The notes under the pieces were generated by a model. The model saw only the letters and a program-made list of their open reading frames with translations, ran no database searches and had not been told where the DNA came from. A program made the translations under genes and the position numbers. A DNA stretch of 64,000 nt from CALABS01 sp050260775 (lineage in GTDB: Bacteria > Pseudomonadota > Alphaproteobacteria > Rhodospirillales > Magnetospirillaceae): assembly GCA_050260775.1 (NCBI GenBank), contig JBLNCP010000022.1:62001-126000 (forward strand), written 5' to 3'. This document shows, piece after piece, positions 17,201-24,660 of the stretch. Each line of letters begins with the position of its first letter. Position 1 is the first letter of the stretch.

Positions 17201-17397
17201 ACCTCTACGTCAACCGCAGCATGATCGGGGCGGTGGTGGGCTCGCAGCCGTTCGGGGGTGAGGGCCTGTCCGGCACCGGGCCCAAGGCCGGCGGGCCCCA
17301 TTATCTCTACCGCTTCGCCACCGAGCGCACGGTCTCGGTCAACGTGGCGGCGACCGGCGGCAACGCCGCCCTGCTGGCGATGGAAGAGGGGGCATGA
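14257..17397 (+). CDS. putA: Bifunctional proline dehydrogenase / L-glutamate gamma-semialdehyde dehydrogenase PutA
   Basis: This 1046-residue enzyme oxidises proline to glutamate by FAD-dependent proline dehydrogenase (residues ~170-460; KLSALHPRFEASQ, RLVKGAYWDSEIKRAQ, FCQFATHNAHTVAA) and NAD-dependent P5C dehydrogenase (~560-1035). In the second domain the general base Glu799 lies in AETGGLNAM and the catalytic Cys833 in TGQRCSALR. It lacks the N-terminal ribbon-helix-helix repressor domain, so it belongs to the minimal (~1000-residue) PutA class. AAGGAGGTGG precedes the ATG. The ~225 bases upstream (14030-14256) hold no gene. Its last codons are duplicated downstream. Confidence 0.96.
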   Translation: MTDTAHADPIRRRVQEYLAADEAACDAALMEAARFGPEAAAWVGRVAASLVEGVRERRPRLGDLDTFLGEYRLSTQEGVVLMCLAEALLRIPDADTQDRLIRDKIGSADWAAHLGRSDSAFVNASTWALMLSGRLFRMEEGATEGGLVAAARRLAGRVGEPVVREALIQAMRIMGRQYVMGRTIGEALARARDYESQGYRHSYDMLGEAARTADDARRYFEAYADAIAAIGAASAGRGPVAGPGISVKLSALHPRFEASQRERVTRELVPRLADLARMAKHVDIGLTVDAEEADRLDLSLDVIAAVFADHGLAGWEGLGLAVQAYQKRAWPLIDWLAELAQGRRRRLMVRLVKGAYWDSEIKRAQERGLAGYPVFTRKVATDVSYLACARKMLAAPEAFFCQFATHNAHTVAAILEMGADRTDWEFQRLHGMGEALYAQVVAEGGLARPCRTYAPVGSHEDLLPYLVRRLLENGANTSFVNRIADENVAIDVIVNDPVDVLAGLAPKPNPRIPLPADLFPGRRNSRGYDLADPVAVDALMQSLEAAAGRTYAAAPVIAGNEIVAGPAEPLLDPGDLRRQVGQVATATEADISAAVGHATAAAHDWDRRGGAERAALLERASDLYEAAAPELMHLAIREAGKTVADAVAELREAVDFLRYYAADARAKFAGPEALPGVTGETNTLGLHGRGVFACISPWNFPLAIFTGQIAAALAAGNAVIAKPAEQTPLIASRAVRLLHEAGIPEAVLHLLPGDGTVGAALVGAPGIGGVAFTGSTAAARAIQRTLAMKDGPLVPLVAETGGLNAMIVDSSALPEQVVSDVLVSAFHSTGQRCSALRLLFLQDDIHDRVIDMLAGAAMELAIGDPGLLRTDVGPVIDRDALEMLEIHAAHMASAGRLLFQCPLPPECRHGLFFAPRAFALDRPDLLTREVFGPILHVVRFSADRLDAVIDAVSATGYGLTMGIHSRIDAFVERIRSRVAVGNLYVNRSMIGAVVGSQPFGGEGLSGTGPKAGGPHYLYRFATERTVSVNVAATGGNAALLAMEEGA

Positions 17398-17533
17398 CGC
17401 CCCCCGGCGGCGTTGCCGCCTTGCTGGCGATCGGGCGGCGTTGCCGCCTTGCTGGCGATCGAGGAGGGGGCGTGACGCCCCCCGGCGGCGTTGCCGCCTT
17501 GCTGGCGATCGAGGAGGGGGCGTGACGCCCCCT
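17383..17533 (+). repeat. Tandem copies of the putA 3' end (50-bp unit)
   Basis: A 50-bp unit occurs at 17383-17432 (starting inside putA), as a truncated 28-bp piece at 17433-17460, complete at 17461-17510, and partly at 17511-17533. Each full unit re-encodes the PutA tail in frame with a stop (GVAALLAIEEGA versus GNAALLAMEEGA in putA). The stop sits in the loop of a hairpin, GGGGGCG-TGA-CGCCCCC. The copies are therefore duplications of the end of putA with its terminator-like hairpin. Confidence 0.8.
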
Positions 17534-17544
17534 CCGGGCGCGGC

Positions 17545-17730
17545 TCAGCTACGGCAGGTCTTGATGCCGAGCGGCAGGTAGGCCGGGCACCAGCCAATGG
17601 CGCCGGTGGCGAGCGGAACGACGCCGATCCAGCCCCAGAGTCCGACGGTCCCGGTCGCGGCCAGCACGATCAGCACGAGGCCGACGACGATGCGCAGGAT
17701 GCGGTCGATGCCGCCAACGTTCTTCGACAT
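17545..17730 (-). CDS. DUF2892 (YgaP-like) inner-membrane protein
   Basis: This 61-residue protein starts with MSKNVGGIDRILRIVVG and has two hydrophobic helices (residues ~11-28 and ~32-46) ending in WCPAYLPLGIKTC, the usual layout of the DUF2892 family (the membrane part of rhodanese YgaP). The function is unknown; the Cys near the C-terminus is conserved in the family. It lies 71 bases downstream of the Crp/Fnr gene on the same strand, a pairing that suggests regulation by it. Its 3' end faces the putA tail repeats. Confidence 0.85.
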   Translation of the reverse strand: MSKNVGGIDRILRIVVGLVLIVLAATGTVGLWGWIGVVPLATGAIGWCPAYLPLGIKTCRS

Positions 17731-17801
17731 GGGTCAACTCCGGAATGGCATACGCGATGCCGCCATCATGACCCGAAGACGTAGGGAACTCCGTGACTAG
17801 G

Positions 17802-18464
17802 TCACACAGCGTGGGCGAGGCTTTCCAGGCCGGCGCGGTCGCGCAACTCGACGCGGCCGCGATGCAGGGCGACCCAGCCGCGACGCTCGAACTCCTTGAG
17901 CTGGCGGCTGACCACTTCCCGCGCGGTGCCAAGTTCGACGGCGATGTCCTGGTGGGTGGCGCGGACCTCGCCGCCGGTGTCGGCGTGCTGGCGCAACCAT
18001 GATCCCAGGCGCACGTCGATGCGGCCGAAGGCGACTTCCTCGATCAGCATCAGCAGGTCGGAAATGCGCGAGGCGTAGGCGGAAAAGACGAAGTCCCGGA
18101 ACACGTCGGATTGCGACAGCAGGGTGCGGAAGGTCGCGGCCGGCAGCACCAGCACCTTGACCTCGGTTTCGGCGATGCCTTCGGCCGAGTAATCGCCGCG
18201 GGCAATCAGGCAGTTGGTGGTCAGCACGCAGGATTGGCCCGCTTCCACGCGGTACAGGACGATCTCGCGTCCGTTCTCGGCCACCTTCTGCACGCGGATC
18301 GAGCCTTCGATCACCAGCACGTAACTGGAGCATGCGGCCCCGTCCTGGAACATCACCGTGCCGGCCGGCACGGACGCCACCCGCGCCGACGCCTCGAGCA
18401 CGGTCAAGGAATCGGGATCGAGGGCGGTGAGACGGGGGAAGGTTCGGGCGATGATCTGGTCCAT
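17802..18464 (-). CDS. Crp/Fnr-family transcriptional regulator
   Basis: This 220-residue regulator has an N-terminal cyclic-nucleotide-binding-type beta barrel (GTVMFQDGAACSSYVLVIEGSIRVQKVAENGREIVLYRV, residues ~33-72) and a C-terminal winged helix with THQDIAVELGTAREVVSRQLKEFERRGWV. It has two Cys in the barrel (ACSS and QSCVLTTNC) but not the N-terminal Fnr cysteine cluster, so an Fe-S sensor of the Fnr type is unlikely. Start is ATG 18464; ATG 18473 (adding MPA) is equally possible. It is divergent from the gene at 18543 and upstream of the DUF2892 gene. Confidence 0.9.
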   Translation of the reverse strand: MDQIIARTFPRLTALDPDSLTVLEASARVASVPAGTVMFQDGAACSSYVLVIEGSIRVQKVAENGREIVLYRVEAGQSCVLTTNCLIARGDYSAEGIAETEVKVLVLPAATFRTLLSQSDVFRDFVFSAYASRISDLLMLIEEVAFGRIDVRLGSWLRQHADTGGEVRATHQDIAVELGTAREVVSRQLKEFERRGWVALHRGRVELRDRAGLESLAHAV

Positions 18465-18542
18465 GGCGGGCATTCTGCCGAAACGCAGGGTCGAGCGAAA
18501 GGGTGCTTCCGAAGCCGCCGGTGCGCGGATAGACTGCCGGCC

Positions 18543-19484
18543 ATGCTCCGCACCGTCCTGAACGCGCTCCTCGGTCTGCTCCTCGCAGCTTGCCTGGGAC
18601 CGGAGCCTTCCGCCGCCGACTTCGTCTCCGAGCCCCGCCATTTGTCCGCCGACGATCCCCAACGCGAGGAGCTGGGCGAGGCGCGGGTGCTCGGCATCCT
18701 CGAGCTCAAGGCGCCCGGCGAGCGCCGGTTCGGAGGCCTGTCCGGCCTGGTGCTGGACGGCGACCGCGTCACGGCGATCAGCGACGAAGGCCATTGGCTC
18801 CGCTTTGACCTGCGGACCGATGCCGAGGGCCGGCCGCTGTCAGCCGACGGATTGACGGTCGGCGAGCTGGGGAGCACGGACGGGACCAAGAAGGGTGGGG
18901 ATGCGGAAGAAATCGTTGCTGTGCCAGATGGTTACATCGTTTCCTTCGAGCAGCGTCACCGCCTGATGCTCTATGCGAACGGCCTGTCGGCGCCCGCCCG
19001 TCCGCTTGATCCGCCGCCCGGGCTGCAGCGCCTGCCGCGGAACGGCGGGGCGGAAGCGGTGGCCCGTCTGGCTGACGGGCGGCTGCTGGTCATCGGCGAA
19101 GAGGGGGGCGTCGGCAACGCCTCTCCCGCCTGGATCGGGGGGCCGGGGGCGTGGCAGGCCATGACCTATCCCCGCCACGGCGACCTCCACCCCAGCGGTG
19201 CCGCAGCGCTCCCCGACGGCGGCGTACTGGTGCTGGAGCGCGGCTTTTCCCTCTTTGGCGGTTTCGCCATCCGCCTGGTTCGTGTCGCCGCCGCCGAATT
19301 GAGGCCGGGCAACGCCATCCGTGGCCGCGAAATCTTCCAATTGCGGCCGCCGCTGCTGGTCGACAATTACGAAGGGGTGGCCGTGCGCCGTCGCGCCGAT
19401 GGGCGGGTCGTCGCCTACCTGATTTCGGACGACAATTTCAGCCCGCTGCAGGCGACGCTGTTGATGGCCGTTCTGGTGCCATGA
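18543..19484 (+). CDS. Esterase-like activity of phytase family protein (secreted)
   Basis: This 313-residue predicted exported protein begins with a hydrophobic signal ending LLLAACLGPEPSAADF (possible lipoprotein, Cys18). The body contains GGLSGLVLDGDRVTAISDEG, GDAEEIVAVPDGYIVSFEQRHRL, GAAALPDGGVLVLERGFSLFGGF and NYEGVAVRRRADGRVVAYLISDDNFSPLQATLLM. This is the signature of the 'esterase-like activity of phytase' family, a beta-propeller fold. The substrate is unknown. The start is 78 bases from the divergent Crp/Fnr start, so the regulator may control it. Confidence 0.85.
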   Translation: MLRTVLNALLGLLLAACLGPEPSAADFVSEPRHLSADDPQREELGEARVLGILELKAPGERRFGGLSGLVLDGDRVTAISDEGHWLRFDLRTDAEGRPLSADGLTVGELGSTDGTKKGGDAEEIVAVPDGYIVSFEQRHRLMLYANGLSAPARPLDPPPGLQRLPRNGGAEAVARLADGRLLVIGEEGGVGNASPAWIGGPGAWQAMTYPRHGDLHPSGAAALPDGGVLVLERGFSLFGGFAIRLVRVAAAELRPGNAIRGREIFQLRPPLLVDNYEGVAVRRRADGRVVAYLISDDNFSPLQATLLMAVLVP

Positions 19485-19582
19485 ACAACCCCCAATGGTT
19501 CTAAGCCGGGCGCCATATTGCTGTGTCGTCGGGCCGAAGCCTAGGCTGCACCCAGACACACAGCAGGTGGCAAAACAAGCCA

Positions 19583-21589
19583 ATGACGGTGTTTGGCACG
19601 ACGGACGGCCGGGGGGGTCGTGTTGACGGTAGCCTGGCTTTGGGCGATCCCGTCTCGTTCGATGAATGCGGATTCCGCGCCATCGTGGATCACGCGCCCT
19701 TGGGCATCGCGGCGATCCGTGGCGGGGGCGACATCGTCCTCGCCAACCGCGCGATGCAATCCATGTTCGGCTATTCCGCCGCGGAACTTGCCACGCGGAA
19801 ATTGCCCGATCTCATCCATCCCGGCGACCGGGTGGCCGATGCCGGCGAGGCCAGGCAGATGTCCGCAGGGGACGCCGAAGGCTACAGCCGCGAGAACCGC
19901 TACCGCCGCAAGAACGGTTCCGTGTTCTGGGGGCGGGTGACGGTGTCGCGGCTGCCCTACAGCGGCGGCGAATTCATCCTCGCCATGATCGAGGACATCG
20001 ACGACCGCAAGCGGGCCGAGGCCAACCTGTCCCTGTTCCGCGCGGTGATGGATGCGGCGCACGAGGCGGTGACGGTGCTGTCGCCGTCCGGCCATCTCCT
20101 GTACGCCAACCAGGCCTACGGCACGCTGTTCGGGGTGGCCCCCGACAAGGTGGGCGGCACCCATTACCTCAGCTACTTCCCGCCCGAGACCCACAATGCC
20201 CTGCAAACCGTGGTCGGGCCGGCCCTGGTGCGGGGAGAAGGGTGGGAGGGGCCGTTGGAGGCCCTGCACTCCTCGGGCCGCCACTTCCCGCTGTGGCAGC
20301 GTTCGGGCGCGGTCCGCGACGAGCAGGGCCGGGTGAAGTTCTACTTCGCCTTCATGCACGACCACACGGCGCAGCAATTGTTCGAGGACGAACTCTACGG
20401 CGCCAAGGAAGCGGCGGAAGAGGCCAATGTCGCCAAGACCCGCTTTCTGGCCAGCGCCAGCCATGACCTGCGCCAGCCCTTGCAGGCCTTGTCGATGTTC
20501 GTGGCCGTGCTCGCCGCCAAGAACAAGGAGGCGGAGCAGGTCGGCCTGATCACCCGCATCCAGGATTCGGTGACGGCGCTGGAGGGGCTGCTCAACAGCC
20601 TGCTCGACGTTTCGAAGCTGGAGGCCGGCCTGATCGTGCCGGTGCCGGACGACTTCTCGGTCCGGACGATGATGGACCGCCTCGCCTCGGAATTCGAGCC
20701 GCTGTGCGAGGCGGAGGGGCTGAAGCTGTCGGTGGTGCCCTCGTCCCGCGCCATCCGGAGTGATCCGTCGCTGCTCGACCGCATCCTCAGGAACCTGCTG
20801 AACAATGCCGTCCGCTACACGAAGCAGGGGCGGATCCTGTTCGGGTGCCGCCGTCGCGGCCGCATGCTCCGCATCGAGGTGTGGGACACCGGCATCGGCA
20901 TTCCCGCCTCGGAGCTCAAGAACATCTTCCGCGAGTTCCATCAGATCGGGAACCCGGGCCGCGACCGCCGCCAGGGGTTGGGACTGGGATTGGCCATCGT
21001 CGAGCGGCTCGCCGACTTGATGGGTCATCGCATCATCGTCGAGTCGGTGGAAGGCAAAGGCTCGGTGTTCGCCGTCGAGGTTCCCCTGGTGCCGGGGGTG
21101 CGGGCGACGCCAAAGCCGAAGCAGCTCCCCCTGGGATTGACCCGCACCGGGGCCGCCGTCCTGATCATCGACGACGAGCCCGACGTGCGCGAGAGCCTGG
21201 AACTGCTGCTGGAAAGCTGGGGCCATCACGTGGTGTCGGCCGCCAGCGCCGAGGAGGCGATCCGCCGGTTGCCGACACTGGGCCGCCATCCCGAGCTCAT
21301 CCTCGCCGACTACCGCCTGCAAAACGGCGACACCGGCGGCCAGGCCATCGCCAGGGTCGAGGTCCATCTGCGCTCCGAGGTGAAGGTGCCGGCCATCATC
21401 CTGACCGGCGACACCGCGCCCGAGCGCCTGGTGCAGGCCCGGGCGCTCGGCCATGGCCTGCTGCACAAGCCGGTGCAGCCCGAGGCCCTGCGTGCCGCCA
21501 TGGAAGAGGCGCTGACCAAGGGCGCGCGCGCCAACCGCCGGGCCTTGCGCTCGTGCAAGAGCCTGGCGCGGAAGGCGAGGGCGGGTTGA
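19583..21589 (+). CDS. Hybrid sensor histidine kinase (PAS-PAS-HisKA-HATPase-REC)
   Basis: This 668-residue cytoplasmic kinase has two PAS domains (residues ~30-150, FRAIVDHAPLGIAAIRGGGDIVLANRA; and ~155-270, FRAVMDAAHEAVTVLSPSGHLLYANQA), each with a PAC-type tail. HisKA carries the phospho-acceptor His294 in ASHDLRQPLQAL. The HATPase has NNAVRY, DTGIGIP and GLGLGLAIV boxes. The C-terminal receiver has DDEPDVRE and Asp576 in LADYRLQNGDTGG. There is no membrane segment. No partner regulator lies next to it. The start ATG 19583 has a distant AGGTGG; the frame is open to 19523. Confidence 0.92.
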   Translation: MTVFGTTDGRGGRVDGSLALGDPVSFDECGFRAIVDHAPLGIAAIRGGGDIVLANRAMQSMFGYSAAELATRKLPDLIHPGDRVADAGEARQMSAGDAEGYSRENRYRRKNGSVFWGRVTVSRLPYSGGEFILAMIEDIDDRKRAEANLSLFRAVMDAAHEAVTVLSPSGHLLYANQAYGTLFGVAPDKVGGTHYLSYFPPETHNALQTVVGPALVRGEGWEGPLEALHSSGRHFPLWQRSGAVRDEQGRVKFYFAFMHDHTAQQLFEDELYGAKEAAEEANVAKTRFLASASHDLRQPLQALSMFVAVLAAKNKEAEQVGLITRIQDSVTALEGLLNSLLDVSKLEAGLIVPVPDDFSVRTMMDRLASEFEPLCEAEGLKLSVVPSSRAIRSDPSLLDRILRNLLNNAVRYTKQGRILFGCRRRGRMLRIEVWDTGIGIPASELKNIFREFHQIGNPGRDRRQGLGLGLAIVERLADLMGHRIIVESVEGKGSVFAVEVPLVPGVRATPKPKQLPLGLTRTGAAVLIIDDEPDVRESLELLLESWGHHVVSAASAEEAIRRLPTLGRHPELILADYRLQNGDTGGQAIARVEVHLRSEVKVPAIILTGDTAPERLVQARALGHGLLHKPVQPEALRAAMEEALTKGARANRRALRSCKSLARKARAG

Positions 21590-21647
21590 TCCGTCACCCC
21601 GCCGCGCCACGTCAATCGCGGTCGACGTGGCGCAAGAGGAGGCGGAC

Positions 21648-22499
21648 ATGCCGGACATCAATCCTCCCCAGCATCAGGACCGCCAGCCCGGCCTCGAGAC
21701 ACGGATGACTCCCCGGCCCAAGGCCGAAATGGAGAATTGGCGGGGCAGCGGCAAGCTGGCTGGCCTCGCGGCCATCGTCACCGGGGCGGATTCCGGCATC
21801 GGCCGTGCGGTGGCCATCGGCTTCGCCAAGGAAGGCGCCGATGTCCTGGTGGCCTACCTGGACGAACATCAGGACGCCGAGGAGACCCGCCGCCACGTCG
21901 AGGCGGCCGGCCGCAAGTGTGTCCTGATGGCCGGGGATGTCGGCGACGAGGGCTTCTGCCGCCAGGTGGTCGAGCGGGCGGTGAAGGAGTTCGGGCGCCT
22001 GGACGTGCTGGTCAACAACGCCGCCGAACAGCATCCCCAGGAAAGCCTGGAGGCCATTTCGGCCGAGCAGTTGGAGCGCACCTTCCGCACCAACATCTTC
22101 TCGATGTTCTTCCTGACCAAGGCGGCGCTGCCGCACCTGAAGGCGGGGGCGGCAATCGTCAACACCACGTCCATCACCGCCTACCGCGGCAATCCCGGGC
22201 TCATCGATTACTCGGCCACCAAGGGCGCCATCACCGCCTTCACGCGGTCACTGGCGGTCAATCTGGCGGAAAAGGGCATCCGCGTGAACGGCGTCGCTCC
22301 CGGCCCGATTTGGACGCCGCTGATCCCGTCGACCTTCACGCCGGAGCACGTGGCCTCGTTCGGGGGGGCCCAGCCGCTCGGCCGTCCCGGCCAGCCCGAC
22401 GAGGTCGCCCCCTGCTACATCTTCCTGGCCAGCGGCGACGCCTCGTACATGTCGGGGCAGGTCCTCCACCCCAACGGCGGCGAGCCGGTCAACGGGTAG
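21648..22499 (+). CDS. SDR-family oxidoreductase (YghA-like)
   Basis: This 283-residue short-chain dehydrogenase has the NAD(P) motif VTGADSGIGRA (residues ~45-55), NNAAEQ, and the catalytic Ser-Tyr-Lys set in NTTSITAYRGNPGLIDYSATKGA (Tyr188, Lys192). The extended N-terminus with ETRMTPRPKAEMENWRGSGKLAG is typical of the YghA/general-stress SDR group, which reduce aldehydes with NADPH. AGAGGAGG lies seven bases before the ATG. The substrate cannot be read from the sequence. Confidence 0.9.
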   Translation: MPDINPPQHQDRQPGLETRMTPRPKAEMENWRGSGKLAGLAAIVTGADSGIGRAVAIGFAKEGADVLVAYLDEHQDAEETRRHVEAAGRKCVLMAGDVGDEGFCRQVVERAVKEFGRLDVLVNNAAEQHPQESLEAISAEQLERTFRTNIFSMFFLTKAALPHLKAGAAIVNTTSITAYRGNPGLIDYSATKGAITAFTRSLAVNLAEKGIRVNGVAPGPIWTPLIPSTFTPEHVASFGGAQPLGRPGQPDEVAPCYIFLASGDASYMSGQVLHPNGGEPVNG

Positions 22500-22507
22500 G
22501 GGAGGGG

Positions 22508-23023
22508 CTACGCGGCTTCCACGTCGCAGGACAGGTGCAGCTCGCCGGCGGTGTTGGCCACCGTGGCGAGGCAGGCATCGGCGCGCTCGGGCGGGATGGC
22601 CACCGAGAAGCGGGTGGCGTAAAGGTCGCGTTCGGGGATGCGCTGGGCGTCCATGCGGACGATGTTGGCGCCGAACTGGCCGAAGACCTCGGACAGGCGG
22701 GCGATCAGGCCGGGGCGGTCGCCACCCGACACCACGATCCGATGGGTGATGCGGCCCGCCGGCCCTTGCGAGGAATCGAGCTCGAACGGCCGCACCGACA
22801 CCTGGGCGCGTTCGAGCCCGGGCAGGCCGGCCAGTTCGTTCTTGAGCTCCTCGAGGGTGACGTCGTCCGGGACCTGGCAGACCGAGGTGAACTCCGCCCC
22901 GGTTCCCAGCATGGAAAAGCTGGTGTCCCCAAGGTCGGCTCCGATCTCGAACAGGCGGCCGGTGATCGCAGCGACGAGGCCGGTGCGGTCGGGGCAGAAG
23001 ATCGAGATCAGCGCAGTGGTCAT
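22508..23023 (-). CDS. Tandem ACT-domain protein (GcvR-like)
   Basis: This 171-residue protein consists of two ACT domains: residues ~1-80 (TALISIFCPDRTGLVAAITGRLFEIGADLGDTSFS) and ~92-165 (HRIVVSGGDRPGLIARLSEVFGQFGANIVRM). This is the layout of glycine-cleavage-system regulator GcvR and related amino-acid sensors. It has no DNA-binding domain, so it would act through a partner. GGAG lies upstream of ATG 23023. It is convergent with the SDR gene and divergent from the PagL-like gene. Confidence 0.85.
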   Translation of the reverse strand: MTTALISIFCPDRTGLVAAITGRLFEIGADLGDTSFSMLGTGAEFTSVCQVPDDVTLEELKNELAGLPGLERAQVSVRPFELDSSQGPAGRITHRIVVSGGDRPGLIARLSEVFGQFGANIVRMDAQRIPERDLYATRFSVAIPPERADACLATVANTAGELHLSCDVEAA

Positions 23024-23185
23024 GGTGGAACTCCACGGGAACGGCCGCCCCATCATGCGCCAGAGCCAGCCTTTTGCAACTCCGCCGTTGGGGAGGACTG
23101 GATCGAATTGGCTGCCGGTGACTCCGCCGTCCACCCGGTCCTCCGCGCCGCCCGCAATCGCCGTGGCGCCGATTATCTTCCCCAC

Positions 23186-23701
23186 ATGCGCAACATCCTC
23201 TTCCCGTCTCTCATCCTGCTGGCCCTGCCGCTTGCGGCCGGCGCGCAGGAAATCCGTCTGGGCGTCCTCGGCCACGATGTCGGCGTCTTCGGCACCAACC
23301 ACGAAGACGGCATCGACATCAACGGCGAGGTGCTGTTCAGCTCGCCCGACTTCCTCGCCCCCATCTGGTCGCCGCGGCCGCATGTGGGCGTGGCGGTCAA
23401 CACCGCGGGCAACACCTCGGTCGCCTATGCGGGGGTCACCTGGACGTGGCAGCCGACCGAACGATTTTTCTTCGACTTCAGCTTCGGCCCGGCCATCCAC
23501 AACGGCAAGCTGGACACCAACGATCCCGACCGGGTCAGCCTGGGGTCGCGCGTTCTGTTCCGCGAATCGGCCAGCATCGGCTTCAACCTCACCGAACGTC
23601 ATTCCATCTCGGTCTACCTGGCGCACATCAGCAACGCCAACCTCGCCGACCGCAACGAAGGGATGGACAATTTGGGCATCCGCTGGGGCTATCGCTTCTG
23701 A
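23186..23701 (+). CDS. Acyloxyacyl hydrolase, PagL-type lipid A 3-O-deacylase
   Basis: This 171-residue outer-membrane beta-barrel protein has a signal peptide (MRNILFPSLILLALPLAAGA, AGA-QE cleavage) and alternating amphipathic strands ending in the OM-typical aromatic C-terminus (WGYRF). The PagL catalytic His-Ser pair is seen as LAHISNANL (His147, Ser149), with a candidate acid Glu158 in RNEGMDNLG. PagL removes the 3-position acyl chain of lipid A. Assignment rests on the HxSNA motif and barrel pattern. Cytochrome c follows 12 bases later. Confidence 0.82.
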   Translation: MRNILFPSLILLALPLAAGAQEIRLGVLGHDVGVFGTNHEDGIDINGEVLFSSPDFLAPIWSPRPHVGVAVNTAGNTSVAYAGVTWTWQPTERFFFDFSFGPAIHNGKLDTNDPDRVSLGSRVLFRESASIGFNLTERHSISVYLAHISNANLADRNEGMDNLGIRWGYRF

Positions 23702-23713
23702 TACCGTGGGCGG

Positions 23714-24160
23714 ATGAAACGGATATGGCTTTACGGCGCGGTCGCGCTGGTGATCGGCGGTGCGGCCGCCTTCCTCGCATGGAACCGGCACGGCGATGGC
23801 ATCGCCCCTTCGGATGCCCGGCAGGTCGCCCTGGGACACAGCCTCTATGACCGGCATTGCGCCTCTTGCCACGGCGCCGACCTCAAGGGGGAGCCCGATT
23901 GGCAGGTGCGCAAGCCGAACGGTGAACTGCCGGCCCCGCCCCACGACGCCAGTGGCCATACCTGGCACCATTCCGACGAGCAGCTCTTCGCCATCACCAA
24001 GCAGGGCATCGGCCCCTTTGCCCCTCCCGGCTACCGCTCGGCCATGCAGGGCTACGGCGACAAGCTGTCCGATGCCGAGATCCGCGCCATTCTCGCGTAC
24101 ATCAAGTCGACGTGGCCCGAGCAAATCCGCAAGCGCCAACAGGCCATAAGGCAACCCTAG
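23714..24160 (+). CDS. Membrane-anchored cytochrome c
   Basis: This 148-residue protein has an N-terminal uncleaved anchor (residues ~4-22) and a class I cytochrome c domain. Haem attachment is CASCH (Cys49, Cys52, His53) and the likely axial ligand is Met111 in YRSAMQGYGDKLSDAEI. It would carry electrons in the periplasm. The PagL-like gene ends 12 bases upstream, so they may be co-transcribed, although a functional link is not obvious. Confidence 0.9.
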   Translation: MKRIWLYGAVALVIGGAAAFLAWNRHGDGIAPSDARQVALGHSLYDRHCASCHGADLKGEPDWQVRKPNGELPAPPHDASGHTWHHSDEQLFAITKQGIGPFAPPGYRSAMQGYGDKLSDAEIRAILAYIKSTWPEQIRKRQQAIRQP

Positions 24161-24249
24161 ACGAGGGTCCTAGTCCGCCTGGATGGGCTTGGTTCGGTGC
24201 CCCGGCCGGCTCACATGCCCGCTTGCCCCCAAGTTGAGAGAGGTGAGCG

Positions 24250-24660
24250 ATGGCTGGTAGTTTCCGTGCGCGCCCCCTGGTCGCGCTGATGACCGCGTCG
24301 GCCCTGTTCCTGTCCTCGGTGCCGTCGACCACCTATGCCGCACTCGTCTCGACCGATGCGGTAGTGGCACAGGCCGCTCCGTCGGCCGAACGCGGCCGGG
24401 TCGACGAATTCCTCGCCCGCCAGGACGTGCAGGCGCAGATGCGCACGCTGGGAGTGTCGCCGGACGAGGCGCGCGCCCGCGTCGCCACCCTGTCCGACGA
24501 GGAGGTCCACCGCATCGCCGGGCGGATCAACGACATGCCGGCCGGCGGCGATGCCCTCGGCGTCATCGTCGGAGCGGTGGTCCTCATCTTCATCATCCTG
24601 CTGATCACCGACGTCACCGGGCTGACCAAGGTCTTCCCCTGGACCCGCAGTGCCCGGTGA
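24250..24660 (+). CDS. PA2779-family exported protein
   Basis: This 136-residue protein has a signal-like N-terminal hydrophobic segment (residues ~10-30), a short polar region with RVDEFLARQDVQAQMRTLGVSPDEARARVATLSDEEV, and a C-terminal membrane helix (VIVGAVVLIFIILLITDVTGL) before a WTRSAR tail. This is the PA2779-family pattern. Its function is unknown. It overlaps the next gene by four bases (GTGA), matching the conserved PA2779-PA2778 pairing. GAGAGAGGTGAG precedes the ATG. Confidence 0.85.
   Translation: MAGSFRARPLVALMTASALFLSSVPSTTYAALVSTDAVVAQAAPSAERGRVDEFLARQDVQAQMRTLGVSPDEARARVATLSDEEVHRIAGRINDMPAGGDALGVIVGAVVLIFIILLITDVTGLTKVFPWTRSAR

Noticed and set aside
15829..17301. 490-codon minus-strand frame in putA
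   Set aside because: It is antisense to the P5C dehydrogenase domain with biased composition and no start signal.
17383..17533. Possible CRISPR-like array
   Set aside because: Units are contiguous with no unique spacers and encode the putA tail; no cas genes are near.
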